DNA of 64,000 nucleotides from Paenibacillus sp. R14(2021) (GTDB lineage Bacteria > Bacillota > Bacilli > Paenibacillales > Paenibacillaceae), in assembly GCF_019431355.1 (NCBI RefSeq), contig NZ_CP080269.1:1-64000 (forward strand). Reading direction: 5' to 3'. Below the pieces are notes generated by a model, which was not told where the DNA came from, searched no databases, and worked only from the letters and a program-made list of their open reading frames with translations. Shown here one piece after another: positions 45,308 to 55,596 of the stretch. Positions within the stretch are counted from its first letter, which is position 1. Each line of letters opens with the position of its first letter. The translations under genes were made by a program, and so were the position numbers.

Positions 45308-46536
45308 TGATACGTATGAATCCAGATATGATATTAATTCGCTTTGGCGAATTTACGGTGAAAGGCAAAAACCGCGACCGGTTTGACAAGCGAATGGTCG
45401 AGCAGGTGAGAAAGGCGCTTTCTCCCTACGTGAAAGCCGTCATTACACGCGCGTACGGAAGAATATACATCAGCTTGAATGGTGAGCCTTATGCCGATAT
45501 TGCTGCTAAGCTGAAAGACATCTTCGGCATTGCGTCGTTCAGTCCAATCCGCAAAGTAAGCAATGAGCTGGGAGTTATTCAAGCCGCGGCGCTTGACGTG
45601 ATGCGCTCGCTTCCGAAACAGCCGGATACCTTCAAGGTATCTGTTCGCCGAGTGGAGAAGAGCTTTCCCCACGATTCTCAGGAAATGAATCATTTGGTCG
45701 GCGGCTATGTCCTGCGCGAGCTGCCAGGGCTCAAAGTCAACGTGCGCGAGCCGGAGATAGAGCTTCGGGTCGAAATTCAGCCTGAGGGCACGTACGTGTT
45801 CAGCGATGTTGTCCAAGCTGCCGGAGGCTTCCCTTACGGAACGAACGGCAAGGCGATGCTGATGCTGTCAGGCGGCATTGACAGCCCCGTGGCCGGCTAT
45901 CTGGCGATGCGCCAAGGCTTGGAACTGGAAGCCGTGCATTTCCATAGCTACCCGTTCACAAGCGAGCAGGCCAAGGAGAAGGTCATCGAACTCGTTCGGA
46001 GATTATCCCATTATACCGGGACTTCCATTAAGCTTCACCTCGTTTCCTTTACCGATATTCAGACCGCCATCGCCCAAGGCGAGCATCAATCCTTAATCAT
46101 TACACTCATGCGCCGTTCGATGCTGCGCATTGCAGAGCGGATTGCGGGCAGCAGGAATGGACTGGGCATTGTGACCGGGGACAGCCTGGGGCAGGTCGCA
46201 AGCCAAACGCTTAGCAGCATGAACGTGATCGGCCGTACGGTTCAGCTGCCGCTTCTGAGGCCGCTCATAACAATGGAGAAGAACGAAATCATTCGAATTG
46301 CCCGCGCCATCGGCACGTTCGAGACGTCAATTCTGCCGTACGAGGATTGCTGTACGTTGTTCGTGCCGAGAAACCCCACTACCAATCCGAACCTCGAGAT
46401 TGTGGAGAAAGCGGAGTCGGCCATAACCGATTTGGATGTCATGATCGATAAAGCCGTTGCTGAGGCGGAGACCATCAGCCTATCCCCGCATGTACCGAGC
46501 GCGGTTGAGACGGCGGGGCAGGATGATTGGTTCTGA
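45307..46536 (+). CDS. thiI: tRNA 4-thiouridine synthetase ThiI
   Basis: This 409-residue sulfurtransferase makes 4-thiouridine at tRNA position 8 and may contribute to thiamin. It has an N-terminal THUMP domain and a PP-loop SGGIDSPV near residue 190. No C-terminal rhodanese domain is present, as in Bacillus ThiI, which accepts sulfur from NifZ directly. ATG 45307 is coupled to the desulfurase stop; ATG 45316 is an alternative. The 3' end is at a bidirectional terminator. Confidence 0.95.
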   Translation: MIRMNPDMILIRFGEFTVKGKNRDRFDKRMVEQVRKALSPYVKAVITRAYGRIYISLNGEPYADIAAKLKDIFGIASFSPIRKVSNELGVIQAAALDVMRSLPKQPDTFKVSVRRVEKSFPHDSQEMNHLVGGYVLRELPGLKVNVREPEIELRVEIQPEGTYVFSDVVQAAGGFPYGTNGKAMLMLSGGIDSPVAGYLAMRQGLELEAVHFHSYPFTSEQAKEKVIELVRRLSHYTGTSIKLHLVSFTDIQTAIAQGEHQSLIITLMRRSMLRIAERIAGSRNGLGIVTGDSLGQVASQTLSSMNVIGRTVQLPLLRPLITMEKNEIIRIARAIGTFETSILPYEDCCTLFVPRNPTTNPNLEIVEKAESAITDLDVMIDKAVAEAETISLSPHVPSAVETAGQDDWF

Positions 46537-46542
46537 TTAAGC

Positions 46543-46585
46543 AAAAAAAAGCAGGGAACCCGTTAATGGGTTTCCCTGCTTTTTT
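46543..46585. terminator. Bidirectional terminator between thiI and TerC
   Basis: An imperfect inverted repeat (AAGCAGGGAACCC / GGGTTTCCCTGCTT), with A-run before and T-run after, serves both convergent genes. Confidence 0.9.
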
Positions 46586-47264
46586 CGATTGCCGCTGACT
46601 TGCTGCGAGCCGTATTGCGCCACAGACCGCCGACGACGATAAGAATAACGACCAGAATCATGAAGGACCATTCGAATGCCGGATTGTCCTTAAAGACGGC
46701 TTCGAGCTTCATCTCATGCGTAATCATCTTGGCTGCTGTGTAAGCAAGAACCGCTGAGCCGACATAGACGATCCAGGGAATGCGATTGATGAGCTTGATG
46801 AACAGCGTGCTTCCCCAAACGACGATCGGAATACTGATAAGAAGACCTAGAATGACGAGCAGGATGCTTCCGTGGGAAGCGCCGGCCACCGCAATGACAT
46901 TGTCGAGCCCCATGGCTGCATCTGCGATGATGATCGTGCGTACCGATTGCCAGAGCGTATTGCCTGCTTTGATATTGTCGTGCCCGCTCTCGTCGACGAG
47001 CAGCTTATACGCGATCCAGAGAAGTAGGATGCCGCCTGCCAGCAGCAGCCAAGGCAGGTTGAGCAGATAAACCACAAGCACCGTGGCCGCGGCTCGAATG
47101 CCGACTGCGCCGACCGTTCCCCAAATAATGGCCTTACTTTGCTGTTCCTTAGGCAATTTTCGCGCTGCGAGCCCGATTACGATCGCATTATCGCCGGCTA
47201 GAATCAGATCGATAAATACGATGGTTACGAGTGCGGTTAGAAAATCCAATGAGAAGAATTCCAT
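46563..47264 (-). CDS. TerC family (YjbE-type) membrane protein
   Basis: This 233-residue TerC-family protein is related to Bacillus YjbE/YkoY/YceF, which help export or load Mn2+ onto secreted proteins. It has seven membrane segments, with motifs DLILAGDNAIVIGLA near residue 15 and GLDNVIAVAG near 110, whose Asp residues line the metal site. ATG 47264 follows GGGTGG; a longer frame to 47336 adds 24 unlikely residues. It is divergent from a paralogue at 47410. The end overlaps the shared terminator. Confidence 0.92.
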   Translation of the reverse strand: MEFFSLDFLTALVTIVFIDLILAGDNAIVIGLAARKLPKEQQSKAIIWGTVGAVGIRAAATVLVVYLLNLPWLLLAGGILLLWIAYKLLVDESGHDNIKAGNTLWQSVRTIIIADAAMGLDNVIAVAGASHGSILLVILGLLISIPIVVWGSTLFIKLINRIPWIVYVGSAVLAYTAAKMITHEMKLEAVFKDNPAFEWSFMILVVILIVVGGLWRNTARSKSAAIEKSRETH

Positions 47265-47409
47265 CGTTCTTGTCCACCCTTTCATGCAAACCTTGAAGTT
47301 TCTCGTATATACGGATGACTTCGAAGAAAGATTCAAAATTTCATAAACATAACCTGTCCACTTGGTACATACCGTTTCATAGATGAGTGCTTTCTAAGGG
47401 GGCGTACCA

Positions 47410-48069
47410 GTGGACAGCTTGATTGTGTTTATACAAATTATGTTTATCAATGTGCTGCTTAGCGGAGACAATGCCGTCGTCATCGCGCTTGCAAGTCAAC
47501 AGCTTCCGCCGTCGCAGCGGCGCAAAGCGATGCTTTGGGGGGCGGTGGCTGCCGTCGGTCTACGCTGTCTGCTGACGCTTGCAGCGATCACGCTGCTTCA
47601 AATTCCTTTTCTTCAGGCTGCCGGAAGTGTTTTATTATTCGTCATTGCGGTCAAACTTATTATAGATGCTTCGGATCATGCGCAGGCGTTTCACGAAATG
47701 CGCAAAGTCAGCTCGCTTGCCGGGGCGGTCAGAACGATTATTATCGCGGATTTCGTGATGAGCCTAGACAACGTGTTGGCGGTAGCAGCAGTGGCGAAGG
47801 GCGAACCGGTCCTTATTATACTCGGCATTGTGCTGAGTATTCCGATGATTATTTGGGGAAGCCATTTGCTGAGCACGCTGCTCCGCAAATTCCCGTCTTT
47901 GGTTTATTTCGGAGGCGGTTTGCTTGGTTATGCGTCCGGTGAAATGCTGGTCCACGACCCTGGTGTGCATCCTTGGCTGCTGGACCAAGCAGACGTATTC
48001 GTGAAGGCGATCCCTGTCCTTTTTATCCCGCTGGTCATTATTGTGGCATTGCTGCGAATAAAAAGATGA
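47410..48069 (+). CDS. TerC family (YjbE-type) membrane protein, paralogue
   Basis: This 219-residue TerC/YjbE protein has the LLSGDNAVVIAL and SLDNVLAVAA motifs and about seven membrane segments. GTG 47410 follows AAGGGGG at good spacing. It is divergent from the other TerC gene, with 145 bases between. No yybP-ykoY manganese riboswitch could be recognised there; the space is also too short for a full one. A shared role in metal export is inferred. Confidence 0.92.
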   Translation: MDSLIVFIQIMFINVLLSGDNAVVIALASQQLPPSQRRKAMLWGAVAAVGLRCLLTLAAITLLQIPFLQAAGSVLLFVIAVKLIIDASDHAQAFHEMRKVSSLAGAVRTIIIADFVMSLDNVLAVAAVAKGEPVLIILGIVLSIPMIIWGSHLLSTLLRKFPSLVYFGGGLLGYASGEMLVHDPGVHPWLLDQADVFVKAIPVLFIPLVIIVALLRIKR

Positions 48070-48176
48070 GATAAACTAGATTTTTAAGGAATTTGCAGTA
48101 CTTTCACTGGTTTTTTGCCTCCGGTTCCATTACACTAGTAAATGTTAAAAAAGTGTCGAGAGAAAGGAACCTGGGC

Positions 48177-48659
48177 ATGTCGAAAAATCAATACACCGTC
48201 GGTTTGCTGTTTCTTATTGCCGGCGCTGTGATTTTGTTTGGGAAACTGGGGCTGTTTGCGTTTATCGGCACAAACTTCTGGCCGCTTTTCCTGTTGATAC
48301 CCGGCATATTGCTGCACGTGCTGTTTTTCGGACGACTGCTTCCTCCGTACGCTTTGATTCCGGGGGCTGTTCTGACGATTGCTGCCTTTATTTTTTTCAT
48401 CTGCATGGCATCTGGTTGGGGTTCAATGCAGTACCTATGGCCATTTTTTATTTTGAGCGCCGCGGCCGGATTGTATGAATATCATTTATTTGATGCCTAC
48501 CGTCCTAAATTTCCGCTAACGCTTGCCATTGTGCTTGCACTTGCTTCCGTATCGTTTTTTGTCATCATGCTGGTTTGGGGTTGGGGGCTGTACATTATTG
48601 CCGCGGGGTTCATCGCAGTCGGCGCTTGGCTGGTTGTGGGACGTAAGGCCCGTTGGTAA
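48177..48659 (+). CDS. LiaF-like transmembrane protein (DUF5668 type)
   Basis: This 160-residue protein has four or five membrane segments. The N-terminal YTVGLLFLIAGAVILFGK and NFWPLFLLIPGILL are typical of the LiaF/DUF5668 transmembrane domain, with a repeat in the second half. There is no C-terminal cell-wall-active domain. ATG 48177 follows AGAAAGGAA. The longer frame to 48093 lacks a binding site. The function is unknown; envelope-stress sensing is suggested by LiaF. Confidence 0.82.
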   Translation: MSKNQYTVGLLFLIAGAVILFGKLGLFAFIGTNFWPLFLLIPGILLHVLFFGRLLPPYALIPGAVLTIAAFIFFICMASGWGSMQYLWPFFILSAAAGLYEYHLFDAYRPKFPLTLAIVLALASVSFFVIMLVWGWGLYIIAAGFIAVGAWLVVGRKARW

Positions 48660-48667
48660 GGATGCAA

Positions 48668-48696
48668 TTGTTTTACTCGGTTGTTGGTGCTACAAA
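48668..48696 (+). promoter_or_regulatory. SigA promoter of typA
   Basis: TTGTTT (48668-48673), 17 bases, TACAAA (48691-48696) with a TG extension before the -10. Confidence 0.6.
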
Positions 48697-48736
48697 ATCA
48701 ACAAACTAATAAATAAAAGTGGAGTGGATACTTACA

Positions 48737-50578
<1,842 letters not shown>

Positions 50579-50629
50579 TCGGCTCGCGATTTAATTGAAC
50601 AGGCAATAGCCGCTAACGCGGCTGACGAA

Positions 50630-50675
50630 GGCAGGGCAACAGATACCCCCAATAAGGGGATTCCGTTGCCCTGCC
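50630..50675 (+). terminator. Terminator-like hairpin after typA
   Basis: An 11-bp stem (GGCAGGGCAAC / GTTGCCCTGCC) with an inner TACCCC/GGGGAT stem. Only a weak T-run follows, so it may be a partial terminator or attenuator. Confidence 0.6.
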
Positions 50676-50730
50676 ATTTGCGTGAAGGAATGACGGAGTT
50701 GAATCTGTGACGGATCGGGAGGTTGAGAGG

Positions 50731-51030
50731 ATGCAAAACTGGTTTCATGCTCATCCGATATTGACGTATCTGCTAATTTTGGCGTTGACGATGTATATTT
50801 TCAATGCGGTATTCCGCGTGCAGCGATTGCCCATACTGAAAGAGGTGCTCGTACATCTCGTCATGGCCGTCGGCGCTTTTGTTCTGTTCGTCTTGCAGTA
50901 TGACAAGCTGCCTATCGTTCAATGCATGTCGGTCGCTGTCATCATGATGCTGATGCTGCGCGGCAGACAGCTGTACGATAAGCTGAAAGCCAAACGCGGC
51001 AGCAGCAGCTCGGATGCGGGGGGCGCATAA
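50731..51030 (+). CDS. YlaH-like membrane protein
   Basis: This 99-residue protein resembles Bacillus YlaH by order behind typA and by its three membrane segments (residues 13-30, 38-58, 62-80). ATG 50731 follows GGGAGG at spacing 8; GTG 50707 upstream is possible. The function is unknown. It ends one base before the next start. Confidence 0.85.
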   Translation: MQNWFHAHPILTYLLILALTMYIFNAVFRVQRLPILKEVLVHLVMAVGAFVLFVLQYDKLPIVQCMSVAVIMMLMLRGRQLYDKLKAKRGSSSSDAGGA

Positions 51031-51031
51031 G

Positions 51032-51304
51032 ATGCGTCTTCAGGATGCCTTGTTTAATTGGCTGCAGATTCAGCTTGTTGCGGAGGCTCGGCCAGAGGAT
51101 CAAGCCGCAGCGGATACGCGGGATTTCTTTCTTGAGATCTTGACGGATGATCATGGCGTAGCGAATCTGCGTATACATAAGGCGGACGAGACGATGATTC
51201 ATTTGAAATACGAGATAGACGGACATGCGAAGCTGCAGATGTTTCCCAAGGAAGCCGGGGAGCAGCTCTTGTTCGATATCAACCAGAATCCGAAATACAA
51301 CTGA
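51032..51304 (+). CDS. Hypothetical protein in the ylaI position
   Basis: I do not recognise this 90-residue acidic soluble protein. It has the pattern DFFLEILTDDHGV and DETMIHLKYEIDGHAKLQMF, a mixed alpha/beta arrangement without Cys. Bacillus has the Cys-containing YlaI here, which this is not. ATG 51032 follows GGGGGG, and the stop of ylaH is one base before it. It is followed by an LCP gene. Confidence 0.82.
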   Translation: MRLQDALFNWLQIQLVAEARPEDQAAADTRDFFLEILTDDHGVANLRIHKADETMIHLKYEIDGHAKLQMFPKEAGEQLLFDINQNPKYN

Positions 51305-51318
51305 CGAAGGTGGTCAAG

Positions 51319-52329
51319 ATGACGAGAAAGGCGACTCACGCCGTACGTTCGAAGAAGAAGAAGAACTACTGGCCGCGCCGCATCATGGTTTTATTTCTGC
51401 TCGTGCTGGTTGGCATTGCGTGCTACCTCGGTTATTTGGTATATGAGTCGAAGAATGCGCTTAACGACATTACGACAGATGCCGATCCTACCGTCGTGGT
51501 TGCCCCAGAGCAATCCGTGAAAGTCAAGCCGGTCGCTATTATGCTGATGGGTATCGACACGCGGAAGCAAACGGGGACATTGAACACGGACGTCATGATG
51601 GTTGCCGTGTTTAATCCCAAGACCAAATCAGCCGTCGTTGTCTCCATCCCGCGGGATTCCCAAATCGAACTGCGCGGCTATAACAACCGCACCAAGGCCA
51701 ATGCCTTTTACGCACGCTTTCAAGCAGCCGAACGAAGAGAAGGATTGAGCAAGTCAGAGGCCGAGAAAGCCGCGAAGATAGACATGCGGGTCATGTTCAG
51801 CAAGTATTTTGGCATTCCCATCGATTACACAGCAACGATCAACTTCCAAGGCTTCGTCGATGTTGTTGACGCCCTTGGCGGAGTGAACGTGGATGTCGAT
51901 ATGGACATGCATTATGTAGATAATGCCGATGGCACGAACATCGACCTGAAGAAGGGCCCCCAGAAGCTGATGGGCGACGATGCACTTGATTTCGTCCGTT
52001 ACCGGAAATCCAACGACGGCAAGAACATGTCGAGCGACTTCGATCGTAATCAGCGGGAAAGCCAAGTGCTCGGCGAAATCGCAGATAAGATGAAGTCGTT
52101 CTCCAGCGTAACCAAAATTGCCGGCGTGATTAAGGCAGTGGGCAATAACATGCGCCTTGATATTCCAACAAGTGAAGTGGAAAACATGATAAAGACGTAC
52201 TTCGGTATCAGCCGAAGCGACATCACATTCATGCCGCTGGAAGGTGTTTGGAAGAGTCCGTTCGTCCATCTAGACGATGCCAAGCTGGAAGCAGCCAAGC
52301 AAGCGCTTAGGGCTAAACTGGAGGAATGA
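51319..52329 (+). CDS. LytR-CpsA-Psr (LCP) family ligase
   Basis: This 336-residue LCP protein transfers anionic polymers such as teichoic acids from lipid carrier to peptidoglycan. A basic N-terminus and one membrane segment (residues 23-43) precede the LCP domain with LMGIDTR near 77, SIPRDSQI near 110 and DFDRNQRESQV near 240, in which Arg residues bind pyrophosphate. ATG 51319 follows GAAGGTGG; GTG 51310 is an alternative. It lies inside the ylaH-ylaJ neighbourhood and is therefore inserted relative to Bacillus. Confidence 0.93.
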   Translation: MTRKATHAVRSKKKKNYWPRRIMVLFLLVLVGIACYLGYLVYESKNALNDITTDADPTVVVAPEQSVKVKPVAIMLMGIDTRKQTGTLNTDVMMVAVFNPKTKSAVVVSIPRDSQIELRGYNNRTKANAFYARFQAAERREGLSKSEAEKAAKIDMRVMFSKYFGIPIDYTATINFQGFVDVVDALGGVNVDVDMDMHYVDNADGTNIDLKKGPQKLMGDDALDFVRYRKSNDGKNMSSDFDRNQRESQVLGEIADKMKSFSSVTKIAGVIKAVGNNMRLDIPTSEVENMIKTYFGISRSDITFMPLEGVWKSPFVHLDDAKLEAAKQALRAKLEE

Positions 52330-52352
52330 CGGTGGAAGAGCAAACGTCACTA

Positions 52353-52361
52353 TGCTATAAT
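52353..52361 (+). promoter_or_regulatory. Extended -10 promoter
   Basis: TGCTATAAT forms an extended -10 about 50 bases before the flavin-type protein gene. No good -35 is seen. Confidence 0.5.
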
Positions 52362-52408
52362 GAATGCATCGGAGCATTCATGACACTGTAAGCAAGGAGG
52401 GCATGTGG

Positions 52409-52861
52409 ATGACCGAACCCGTCACCGTACTCAATGACGATTTGTTTGGCGCACTGAACCAAGAACCGTTCGTTCTTCTGCATACGATTGATGCGGACAG
52501 CGGATCCCCGACTTCGAGTGTAATCTCGTGGATTTATGCGGTCAACCGTACCACGCTGCGATTTGCAATCGACGGCCGTTCACGCTTGTCAGTGAATATG
52601 ACTTCGAAAGCCGATGTCAGCATTACACTTTTTGGGCCGGGAACCGTTCAAACGATCTACGGCACGGCACGGCTTGTCACCAAAGTATTGGATGATGTAC
52701 CCATCAAGCTCGTCTGCTTTGATATTCGCATTTCTGAAATTCGCGATGCGATGTTCTACGGATCACGCTTGTCTGCTAAGCCGGCTTATGAGAAAACGTA
52801 TGACTTGAGAGCAGCAGATAAACTGGATAAGCAGGTGTTTGCTGCCATGGAAAAAGCCTAG
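52409..52861 (+). CDS. Pyridoxamine 5'-phosphate oxidase-like protein
   Basis: This 150-residue protein has the split-barrel fold suggested by LLHTIDADSGSPTSSVISWIYAV, with the GRSRLSVNM and FGPGTVQTIYGTARLV strands. FMN or another flavin may bind, but the phosphate-binding residues cannot be verified. AAGGAGG lies 8 bases before ATG 52409; an ATG at 52403 is too near. It stops inside a terminator. The substrate is unknown. Confidence 0.78.
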   Translation: MTEPVTVLNDDLFGALNQEPFVLLHTIDADSGSPTSSVISWIYAVNRTTLRFAIDGRSRLSVNMTSKADVSITLFGPGTVQTIYGTARLVTKVLDDVPIKLVCFDIRISEIRDAMFYGSRLSAKPAYEKTYDLRAADKLDKQVFAAMEKA

Positions 52862-52882
52862 TGAGGAATCACTAGGCTTTTT
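52851..52882. terminator. Bidirectional terminator
   Basis: A perfect 13-bp stem (AAAAAGCCTAGTG / CACTAGGCTTTTT) includes the stop codon of the preceding gene and also lies beyond the end of the ylaJ-like gene. Confidence 0.9.
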
Positions 52883-52928
52883 GTGTACGTAAACGATGAT
52901 TCGTTTCAGTGGTGAGCATGAGCAGCGG

Positions 52929-53477
52929 CTAAAGCTTAGGATTGACCATTTTCTCCTGCGGTTTATTCTGGCTTGGTTCCTTGACGGGCTGCACGTCACG
53001 GGGAATCTGAGGCACGATTCGGCCGATGATGTCTGCCATTTCCTCGCCGAAGCCGGCAATAGGGCGGCCGCGCCGGATATCCGTTCCAAGCTCCTTGAGC
53101 CGGCTCGAGATATCGATGTCTGCCGTGACAATGGCATCAATGCCGTAGGGATCCTTGTGGAAAGCTTCGGCAACCGCGTATTTGACGGTGCCGACACGGG
53201 AACGGTCCAAGTTTCCGGCTACATCAATGCCGACGACCGCCGTATTTTTGAACACGACGCAGTGAGCGCCTTTCACGCCCGGAACTCGCCGAGCCAAATC
53301 CTCCAAATGCGCGGCAACTTGTTTCGGACTGCTGATCAATTTCTTCTGCGGGGCGCTCTGCTGTGCACGAACCCGATTGTCATTCTGCGGAGAGGGTGAT
53401 GTCTCATTGCGGGCAACAGTGTTGCAACCTGCTGTCAGCAAGCAAAGGATCATAGCGGGCACCAGCCACTTTCTCAT
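52929..53477 (-). CDS. YhcN/YlaJ family sporulation lipoprotein
   Basis: This is a 182-residue lipoprotein with signal peptide and lipobox LTAGC near residue 20. The YhcN/YlaJ domain follows (HLEDLARRVPGVKGAHCVVFKNTAVVGIDV). These proteins occur on the spore's inner membrane and affect germination in Bacillus. ATG 53477 follows AGGTGG; GTG 53486 is less likely. It corresponds to ylaJ, next to ylaK, but is on the opposite strand here. Confidence 0.9.
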   Translation of the reverse strand: MRKWLVPAMILCLLTAGCNTVARNETSPSPQNDNRVRAQQSAPQKKLISSPKQVAAHLEDLARRVPGVKGAHCVVFKNTAVVGIDVAGNLDRSRVGTVKYAVAEAFHKDPYGIDAIVTADIDISSRLKELGTDIRRGRPIAGFGEEMADIIGRIVPQIPRDVQPVKEPSQNKPQEKMVNPKL

Positions 53478-53591
53478 AATCGCCACCTGACCTTTCTAGA
53501 GTCTGCATTCCTAGTTCAAGCATAGTTTGCCTTAAAGCAGGTTTCGCTATGTACGCCTTTGAACGAAATTCCAACGCCAGGAGGGCTCACG

Positions 53592-54923
53592 ATGAAAAAA
53601 ATATTCGTGCTCGACACCAATGTACTGCTACATGACCCGCAAGCGATCTTCGCTTTTGACGACAACGAGATCTTAATTCCCGCGGTGGTGTTGGAAGAAA
53701 TCGACTCTAAAAAAAGGCTGGCCGACGAGCTTGGGCGAAACGCCAGGCATGTGTCGCGATTGCTGGACCATATGCGCGAAATCGGTCATTTGCACGAGGG
53801 CATTGAACTTGAAAACGGGGGCGTTCTCAAGGTTGAATTGAATCACCGCAGTTTCGTTCGGGTACAAGAGATGTTCGGCGAGATGTCGAACGACAACCGA
53901 ATTCTCGCGGTTGCCCTGAACTACCATTTGGAGGAGCAGGAGAAGCCGGAGCCGCGGCCAGTCATCATCGTGAGCAAAGACGTGCTGGTTCGGATCAAAG
54001 CAGACGTGCTGGGCATCGATGCGCAGGATTATTTGTCTGATCAAGTGGTGGCGCCTTCTGAGGTGTACGCAGGTTATTTAACGCTGAAGGTGCATCCAGC
54101 CGTCATTGACGAGTTCTACACCTATCGCTTCCTAACGATCAAGAATTTGCAGCTAAGCACGAGGCTGCAGCCGAATGAATTCGTGATATTAAGAGATGAG
54201 ATGGGGACGTCCAAATCAGCACTGCTGAAGGTCAGCCAAGATGGAGCGCGGTTAGAACCGCTTTACTTAAGCAATGATCCTGTGTGGGGCATAACCGCAC
54301 GCAATGCACAGCAGCGCATGGCACTGGAACTGCTGCTCAATGACGATATCCCGCTCGTTACGCTGACAGGCAAGGCAGGTACGGGCAAGACGCTGCTTGC
54401 GCTGGCTGCAGGCTTGATGAAGGTCGAGGATGAACATAAATACAAGAAATTGCTCATCGCAAGACCCGTCGTGCCAATGGGCAAGGATATCGGGTATTTA
54501 CCGGGCGAGAAGGAAGAGAAGCTGCGTCCATGGATGCAGCCGATTTATGATAATTTGGAGTTTCTGTTCGATACGAAGAAGTCAGGCGACATCGACAAAA
54601 TACTGATGGGGCTTGGCAGCATTCAAGTCGAGGCGCTCACGTATATTCGGGGACGTTCCATTCCGGGGCAGTTCATTATTATCGACGAGGCGCAGAACTT
54701 GACCCGCCACGAGGTGAAAACCATCGTATCCCGCGTCGGGGAAGGCAGCAAAATTGTGTTGATGGGCGATCCTGAGCAAATCGACCATCCGTATCTGGAT
54801 TCCATCAGCAACGGCCTCACGCATATCGTGGAGCGGTTTAAGCAGGAGGGCGTCAGCGGCCATATGACCTTGGAAAAGGGCGAGCGTTCCAAGCTAGCGC
54901 AGCTAGCGGCAGATCTGCTTTAA
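53592..54923 (+). CDS. PIN-PhoH ATPase (YlaK-like)
   Basis: This 443-residue protein has an N-terminal PIN nuclease domain (FVLDTNVLLHDP) and a C-terminal PhoH ATPase with GKAGTGKT near 265 and IIIDEAQN. PIN-PhoH proteins are RNA helicase-nucleases. It corresponds to Bacillus YlaK and is a second PhoH-type gene besides that at 21974. AGGAGGG precedes ATG 53592. Its stop overlaps by 21 bases the end of the convergent minus-strand gene. Confidence 0.95.
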   Translation: MKKIFVLDTNVLLHDPQAIFAFDDNEILIPAVVLEEIDSKKRLADELGRNARHVSRLLDHMREIGHLHEGIELENGGVLKVELNHRSFVRVQEMFGEMSNDNRILAVALNYHLEEQEKPEPRPVIIVSKDVLVRIKADVLGIDAQDYLSDQVVAPSEVYAGYLTLKVHPAVIDEFYTYRFLTIKNLQLSTRLQPNEFVILRDEMGTSKSALLKVSQDGARLEPLYLSNDPVWGITARNAQQRMALELLLNDDIPLVTLTGKAGTGKTLLALAAGLMKVEDEHKYKKLLIARPVVPMGKDIGYLPGEKEEKLRPWMQPIYDNLEFLFDTKKSGDIDKILMGLGSIQVEALTYIRGRSIPGQFIIIDEAQNLTRHEVKTIVSRVGEGSKIVLMGDPEQIDHPYLDSISNGLTHIVERFKQEGVSGHMTLEKGERSKLAQLAADLL

Positions 54924-55439
54924 TTCATTGCCTGCTAAGAAGATATCGAACGTACAGCGATAAGCACGGGCGATGCCCGCAATCAGCTCCAATTGATGAC
55001 GGTCGACGGCAAGCAGCCTGCGGCCGTCTTCTTGCGTCAACCATGCGACAGCGTGCTCTTCGGCCTGCTCAAGCGCGGACTCAAGCTCGGAGCTTCCCTC
55101 CGCAGCGGCAGAATAGGCTCCAACGACAGCTACCGCAGCCAGATCCAGGTTGAGAAATCGGTTATCCGATCGCGTTATGAGTCCGTAGTCTATGAAGCTA
55201 CGATCATTCAGCGTCCACTCTGGAGGCAGGAGCAGCCATGCTCCACGTTCGCAATGCACATTGTAGTCCGCAGCGAATGCTTCAATGGCCTCGCATTCCT
55301 CTGGACTTTGCACGAATAGGAGGGTCTGCTGATGATCCAGCAGTACAGTCATAGTGGAAATTCCTTCAACAATTTGAGCATAGCTGGCTGGAAGCTTATC
55401 TTCCGGCAAGTGCAGCTCCGTACTGTAGACGATATTCAT
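54903..55439 (-). CDS. Hypothetical protein convergent to ylaK
   Basis: I do not recognise this 178-residue protein. It is soluble, with a mixed alpha/beta pattern (MNIVYSTELHLPEDKLP..., then GAWLLLPPEWTLNDRSF). A duplicated-looking ECEAIEAFA / HCERGAWLLL stretch is present. No catalytic motif is seen. ATG 55439 follows GAGGAGG. Its 3' end overlaps that of ylaK by 21 bases. It stands in the ylaL position but is on the other strand, and homology was not established. Confidence 0.78.
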   Translation of the reverse strand: MNIVYSTELHLPEDKLPASYAQIVEGISTMTVLLDHQQTLLFVQSPEECEAIEAFAADYNVHCERGAWLLLPPEWTLNDRSFIDYGLITRSDNRFLNLDLAAVAVVGAYSAAAEGSSELESALEQAEEHAVAWLTQEDGRRLLAVDRHQLELIAGIARAYRCTFDIFLAGNELKQICR

Positions 55440-55532
55440 GCCCAAGTTCCTCCTCGGTTTGAAATGTTTACTTGTAAGAATGACGGATCTGAGCGGCTGA
55501 GGCAATTTTCAGCCAATTCTTTTCCAGAAATG

Positions 55533-55561
55533 GCGACAAAAAAGCGCTTTCTTGCTACAAT
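55533..55561 (+). promoter_or_regulatory. SigA-like promoter of the solute-binding-like gene
   Basis: GCGACA, 17 bases, TACAAT (55556-55561) with an extended TGC before the -10. Confidence 0.55.
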
Positions 55562-55596
55562 GAATGGTAGCTTCAAATCCGGTAAGGAGGGACGAA

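Noticed and set aside
47265-47409. yybP-ykoY manganese riboswitch between the TerC genes
   Set aside because: The gap is only 145 bases and contains no recognisable riboswitch core.
53487-53560. SigG promoter before the ylaJ-like gene
   Set aside because: No pair of elements with the SigG spacing could be found on the minus strand.
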